Part shown: positions 6,450-8,476 of the stretch, in pieces
Numbering within the stretch: position 1 is the first letter of the stretch
Layout: each line of letters begins with the position of its first letter
From: Oscillospiraceae bacterium
Lineage (GTDB): Bacteria; Bacillota; Clostridia; Oscillospirales; Ruminococcaceae
Length of the DNA stretch: 8,476 nt
NCBI GenBank assembly: GCA_003508605.1
Contig: DNUB01000219.1
Location: 8,753 to 17,228, forward strand
Direction: 5' to 3'
Program-made: the position numbers and the translations under genes
The notes under the pieces: model-generated
Told to the model about the DNA's origin: nothing
Databases searched by the model: none
The model's input: the letters and a program-made list of their open reading frames with translations, nothing else

Positions 6450-6487
6450 CCGCCCGTTTTCCATTTGGAAGCAGGCAGTTATTCTTT
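6445..6487. terminator. Bidirectional intrinsic terminator between convergent genes
   Basis: AATAAC (6445-6450) pairs with GTTATT (6478-6483). Inside it are CGCC/GGC-type pairing and TTCC (6459-6462) with GGAA (6467-6470) around a 4-nt loop. T-rich sequence follows on the plus strand (TTATTCTTT), and a T-rich stretch follows on the minus strand too. The stem is imperfect in the middle. Its left arm overlaps the DUF3848-like stop codon, and it lies just past the toxin stop, which fits a shared terminator. Confidence 0.65.
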
Positions 6488-6495
6488 GAAATGAT

Positions 6496-6807
6496 TTATT
6501 TAAATATATCCGTTATATTTTGAGAGCTGTATAAAAAACGTGAAAGATAGATGATTTTCTCAATTTCATCTACTTTGTAAAACAACAAGTACCTGTTGAC
6601 AACAGCAAATCTGTAATTTTGCTTTGCGAGTTTATCATCGTGATACAAGGGGTAGAGCAGTGGGTTTTCTTCAATAAGAGAAATTTTGTCCTCAACTATG
6701 TTTAAAAGCCTTTGAGCGGCGTCTGAATTGTAGAGCCTTTTGGAAATATATTCTAAAGTGTCATCTAAGTCGTCCTCGAAGGATTTTGTCATTATAAGCT
6801 TATACAT
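6496..6807 (-). CDS. RelE/ParE-superfamily toxin
   Basis: This 103-aa protein has the RelE/ParE toxin layout. Two N-terminal helices (SFEDDLDDTLEYISKRL, then SDAAQRLLNIVEDKISLIEENP) are followed by a short beta-sheet: NYRFAVVNRYLLFYKVD (64-80) and KIIYLSRFLYSSQNI (84-98). Arg66, Tyr73, Tyr77 and Arg90 fall where the family keeps basic and aromatic residues. I cannot tell whether it is a ribosome-dependent mRNase (RelE-like) or a gyrase inhibitor (ParE-like); the ending RxLYSSQNI looks more like ParE/YoeB-type relatives. Its ATG (6807) lies inside the 3' end of the antitoxin gene with an 8-bp overlap, the classic antitoxin-first coupled order. It is transcribed opposite to everything else in the window. 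Confidence 0.85.
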   Translation of the reverse strand: MYKLIMTKSFEDDLDDTLEYISKRLYNSDAAQRLLNIVEDKISLIEENPLLYPLYHDDKLAKQNYRFAVVNRYLLFYKVDEIEKIIYLSRFLYSSQNITDIFK

Positions 6808-7099
6808 CGTATTTCTCTCTCAATCTGCAAATTGCTTCCTTGGCATCTGAGGTTCTGCCCAAACGTATATCGTCATCAGCTTCATCTAACTTACTATACA
6901 AATCTTCTTTAGAACGAATCAAAGTTCGTTCCGATACGGGAAGCTTAACCTCAAAGGGCAGTCCTCCTGTTAATTCTACCTGACAAAGAAACATATTTAC
7001 AGCCTCGGAAATGGAAATTCCCAATCTGCTGAGCGTTTCTTCAGCATTTGACTTAACGTTTTCGTTTACACGGATATGCAAAGTTTCAGTCTTAGCCAT
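6800..7099 (-). CDS. RelB/DinJ-family antitoxin
   Basis: This 99-aa antitoxin should neutralise the toxin encoded downstream and repress its own promoter. The N-terminal part is a ribbon-helix-helix domain: ETLHIRVNENVKSNAEETLSRLGISISEAVNMFLCQVELTGGLPF covers residues 5-49, with the typical GLPFE end of RelB/DinJ proteins. The acidic, probably disordered tail (SKEDLYSKLDEADDDIRLGR) would wrap the toxin. I chose ATG 7099. An in-frame ATG at 7120 would add seven residues, but the predicted promoter would give it a leader of only about six bases and no ribosome binding site, whereas AAAGGA and GGTGAT lie just upstream of 7099. The product text MAKTETLHIRV also matches the usual family start. Confidence 0.88.
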   Translation of the reverse strand: MAKTETLHIRVNENVKSNAEETLSRLGISISEAVNMFLCQVELTGGLPFEVKLPVSERTLIRSKEDLYSKLDEADDDIRLGRTSDAKEAICRLREKYDV

Positions 7100-7132
7100 A
7101 ATTATCACCAATCCTTTCATGACTATGTCTAT

Positions 7133-7161
7133 ATTGTATCACGTTTTTAATACAAAGTCAA
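7133..7161 (-). promoter_or_regulatory. Sigma-A-type promoter of the toxin-antitoxin operon
   Basis: On the minus strand the -35 is TTGACT (7161-7156) and the -10 is TACAAT (7138-7133), with exactly 17 bp between. Each hexamer matches the consensus at five of six positions. The predicted transcript start is near 7126. Confidence 0.75.
7134..7155. promoter_or_regulatory. Candidate antitoxin operator (inverted repeat)
   Basis: TTGTAT (7134-7139) and ATACAA (7150-7155) form a perfect 6-bp inverted repeat with a 10-bp gap. It sits across the -10 and spacer of the toxin-antitoxin promoter, in the divergent gap with the ArdC-like gene. Ribbon-helix-helix antitoxins commonly bind such short palindromes. 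The arms are short, so chance cannot be excluded. Confidence 0.4.
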
Positions 7162-7187
7162 TACATTTTCAAAAAGGAGCATTACTC

Positions 7188-8174
7188 ATGGCAAGAATAA
7201 AAAGATTTACCCCACAGGAAAAAGCCGCTTATTATGAGCGAAAGCAAGCTGAAATAAACGATATTATCAAGCGTATCAACGAAGGCGTTCAAGCGGTATT
7301 TGAATCGGAACGATACAAAGAGTATTTGAAGTTTGCCTCAAGGTTTACCGATTATTCCGCAAGAAATACTATGCTTATCAACTTGCAAAAACCCCATGCC
7401 ACATTTGTGGCTTCATACGGGAAATGGAAAATGCTTGGCAGGCAGGTGAACAGAGGTGAAAAAGGCATAGTTATCTTTGCGCCTGTGCCACACGAAACAA
7501 ATCAATGCTCGATAATTCAAGTGCCTGTTCTTGATAAACAGGGTAATCAGGTTTTCAACAAGGACGGTACGGCGAAAACTCAAACTATTGAAAAACCGCT
7601 TACGGATATTTCATTCAAAAAAATATATGTTTATGATGTATCGCAGACAAGCGGTAAGGAGATACCGAGGCTTGCGGACGAGCTGACAGGTGATATTGAC
7701 TCGGCGAAGAAAGAAGCTGTTTTTACGGCACTCCAAAAAGTTACGGGTATTGATTTTGAGTTTCGGGATTTAAAAAGTGATGTTAAAGGCTTTTACAACC
7801 ACATGGAAGATTGTATTGTTATCAAGTCGGGAATGAGTGATGCTCAGACCTTGAAAACCGCTTTTCACGAAACGGCTCACAAGCTGCTGCACGATTCTAA
7901 ATTGGAAATTGTTACCGTTAAATCTCCACGAAACGAAAAAGAAGTGCAGGCAGAATCGGTGGCGTTTATGGTGGCGGAGTGGTTGGGGCTTGATACTTCG
8001 GAGTATTCGTTTCCGTATATTGCCTCTTGGAGTGACGGTAAGCAGATGGAACAGCTTAGGGATTGCTTACAGGAGATTCAGGAGGCGGCTAAACAGATAA
8101 TTACTGCTATTGAAGAAGAACTTATGGAAATGAAAAATAGCAAGAATAAATTCAACGAAAAATTGGCGGGATAG
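7188..8174 (+). CDS. ArdC-like antirestriction protein (ssDNA-binding domain plus zinc metallopeptidase domain)
   Basis: The product is 328 aa. ATG 7188 is chosen because AAAAAGGAG (7171-7179) lies eight bases upstream; the longer open frame back to 7011 is only the antisense of the antitoxin. The N-terminal ArdC/DUF1738-type domain covers about residues 20-165 and includes SARNTMLINLQKP (57-69) and the hallmark SYGKWKMLGRQVNRGEKGIVIFAP (76-99 region). The C-terminal domain is a zincin with HETAH at 227-231 (His227, Glu228, His231) and a likely third ligand, Glu256 in EVQAESVAF. ArdC-type proteins bind ssDNA entering by conjugation and protect it from restriction; the peptidase target is unknown. 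It is divergent from the toxin-antitoxin operon and followed by a terminator, so it is probably monocistronic, transferred-DNA 'leading region' style. Confidence 0.9.
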   Translation: MARIKRFTPQEKAAYYERKQAEINDIIKRINEGVQAVFESERYKEYLKFASRFTDYSARNTMLINLQKPHATFVASYGKWKMLGRQVNRGEKGIVIFAPVPHETNQCSIIQVPVLDKQGNQVFNKDGTAKTQTIEKPLTDISFKKIYVYDVSQTSGKEIPRLADELTGDIDSAKKEAVFTALQKVTGIDFEFRDLKSDVKGFYNHMEDCIVIKSGMSDAQTLKTAFHETAHKLLHDSKLEIVTVKSPRNEKEVQAESVAFMVAEWLGLDTSEYSFPYIASWSDGKQMEQLRDCLQEIQEAAKQIITAIEEELMEMKNSKNKFNEKLAG

Positions 8175-8197
8175 TAAATCGGTAAAAACACTGTAAG

Positions 8198-8230
8198 AAA
8201 CAAAGGGACATTATCCAACCTTTGTTTTTT
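8198..8230 (+). terminator. Rho-independent terminator after the ArdC-like gene
   Basis: AAACAAAGG (8198-8206) pairs perfectly with CCTTTGTTT (8219-8227) around a 12-nt loop and runs into T residues to 8230. It begins 24 bp after the stop codon. Confidence 0.8.
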
Positions 8231-8239
8231 GCACCTTTA

Positions 8240-8252
8240 TGTCATAAAATTT
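8240..8252 (+). repeat. 13-bp direct repeat, copy 1
   Basis: TGTCATAAAATTT occurs here and again at 8401-8413, 161 bp away. The wider word AAAATTTATA (8246-8255) also recurs at 8432-8441. The low complexity of AT-rich DNA weakens the case. Confidence 0.5.
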
Positions 8253-8329
8253 ATAGGGGGAGAAGAGCGAATGTGTAAGTGGACACCATGATTAATCTGA
8301 AAGCTGGAATTAAATCATATCTTCAGGAT

Positions 8330-8423
8330 GAATCTCAACAAATTTTCTTCCGCTCATATATAAATTTAATAATCCTTTTATAATTTTCAGTTGGAATTCG
8401 TGTCATAAAATTTGTTGAGATTC
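8330..8423. repeat. Perfect 17-bp inverted repeat flanking a 60-bp segment
   Basis: GAATCTCAACAAATTTT (8330-8346) is the exact reverse complement of AAAATTTGTTGAGATTC (8407-8423). The 60 bp between is AT-rich and codes for nothing convincing. A perfect 17-bp match at this distance is unlikely by chance even in AT-rich DNA. It could be the ends of a miniature element or a long hairpin in RNA. Confidence 0.7.
8401..8413 (+). repeat. 13-bp direct repeat, copy 2
   Basis: This is the second copy of TGTCATAAAATTT. It overlaps the right arm of the 17-bp inverted repeat, so the two repeat systems are interleaved. Confidence 0.5.
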
Positions 8424-8476
8424 GACATTGCAAAATTTATAATAAAGTGATAAAATAAAAGTAAAAATCAGCAATA

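Larger units (their letters stand above)
8231..8476. other. AT-rich non-coding tail with repeats, no supported gene
   Basis: No open frame of convincing length with a ribosome binding site occurs on either strand after the terminator. The stretch is very AT-rich and contains a perfect 17-bp inverted repeat, a 13-bp direct repeat and one motif resembling an insertion-sequence end. It may be the edge of another element, a decayed insertion or a regulatory region for a gene beyond the window. Confidence 0.55.

Noticed and set aside
7011..7187. Upstream extension of the ArdC-like reading frame
   Set aside because: It runs antisense through the antitoxin gene and its promoter; ATG 7188 has a clear ribosome binding site and the expected N-terminus.
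8335..8406. 23-codon open frame on the minus strand inside the inverted repeat (starts MTRIPTENYKRII)
   Set aside because: There is no ribosome binding site, it ends inside the repeat arm and it is too short to support as a gene, although its codons look plausible; it could be a decayed gene start.
1..8476. CRISPR array, tRNA or rRNA genes
   Set aside because: No regularly spaced direct repeats and no cloverleaf or conserved rRNA sequence were seen on either strand.

Overview
The window looks like part of a mobile element (an integrative conjugative element, large plasmid or plasmid-like prophage) from a low-GC Gram-positive bacterium, most likely a gut or rumen Clostridia member. The pointers are moderately AT-rich DNA, near-consensus AAGGAGG ribosome binding sites before most genes, and the gene set itself: a DUF6094-type methyltransferase, a DUF3848-type protein, an ArdC-like antirestriction protein and a RelBE/ParDE-type toxin-antitoxin pair. 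No rRNA, tRNA, CRISPR array or intact transposase is visible. Family assignments were made by reading the sequence; no searches were run.

Positions 1-5868 form one dense plus-strand operon with gaps of 0-23 bp or short overlaps. In order it carries: a methyltransferase-like protein open at the left edge, with an extra C-terminal module that has its own internal ribosome binding site; two unrecognised small proteins (98 and 182 aa); a protein resembling the prokaryotic E2 (ubiquitin-conjugating-like) family D; a 71-aa CxxC protein; a Rad52/Rad22-type annealing protein with an added C-terminal domain; and a small SMC/Rad50/SbcC-like ATPase with a CPAC zinc hook. The Rad52-type protein and the ATPase probably act together in recombination or replication of the element. 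An E2-like protein in this company suggests a protein-modification step tied to it, but no E1 (ThiF), JAB protease or convincing ubiquitin-like partner lies within the window.

Positions 5869-5999 hold a highly structured spacer with overlapping, mutually exclusive inverted repeats, followed by a DUF3848-like gene (6000-6449). A bidirectional terminator separates it from a convergent toxin-antitoxin operon on the minus strand (7099 down to 6496). That operon has a near-perfect promoter at 7133-7161 and a candidate operator within it. Divergent from it is the ArdC-like gene (7188-8174), which ends in a clear intrinsic terminator.

The last 300 bp (8175-8476) carry no supported gene. They contain that terminator, a perfect 17-bp inverted repeat, repeated AT-rich motifs and a possible insertion-sequence end, so they look like a junction or decayed-element region.
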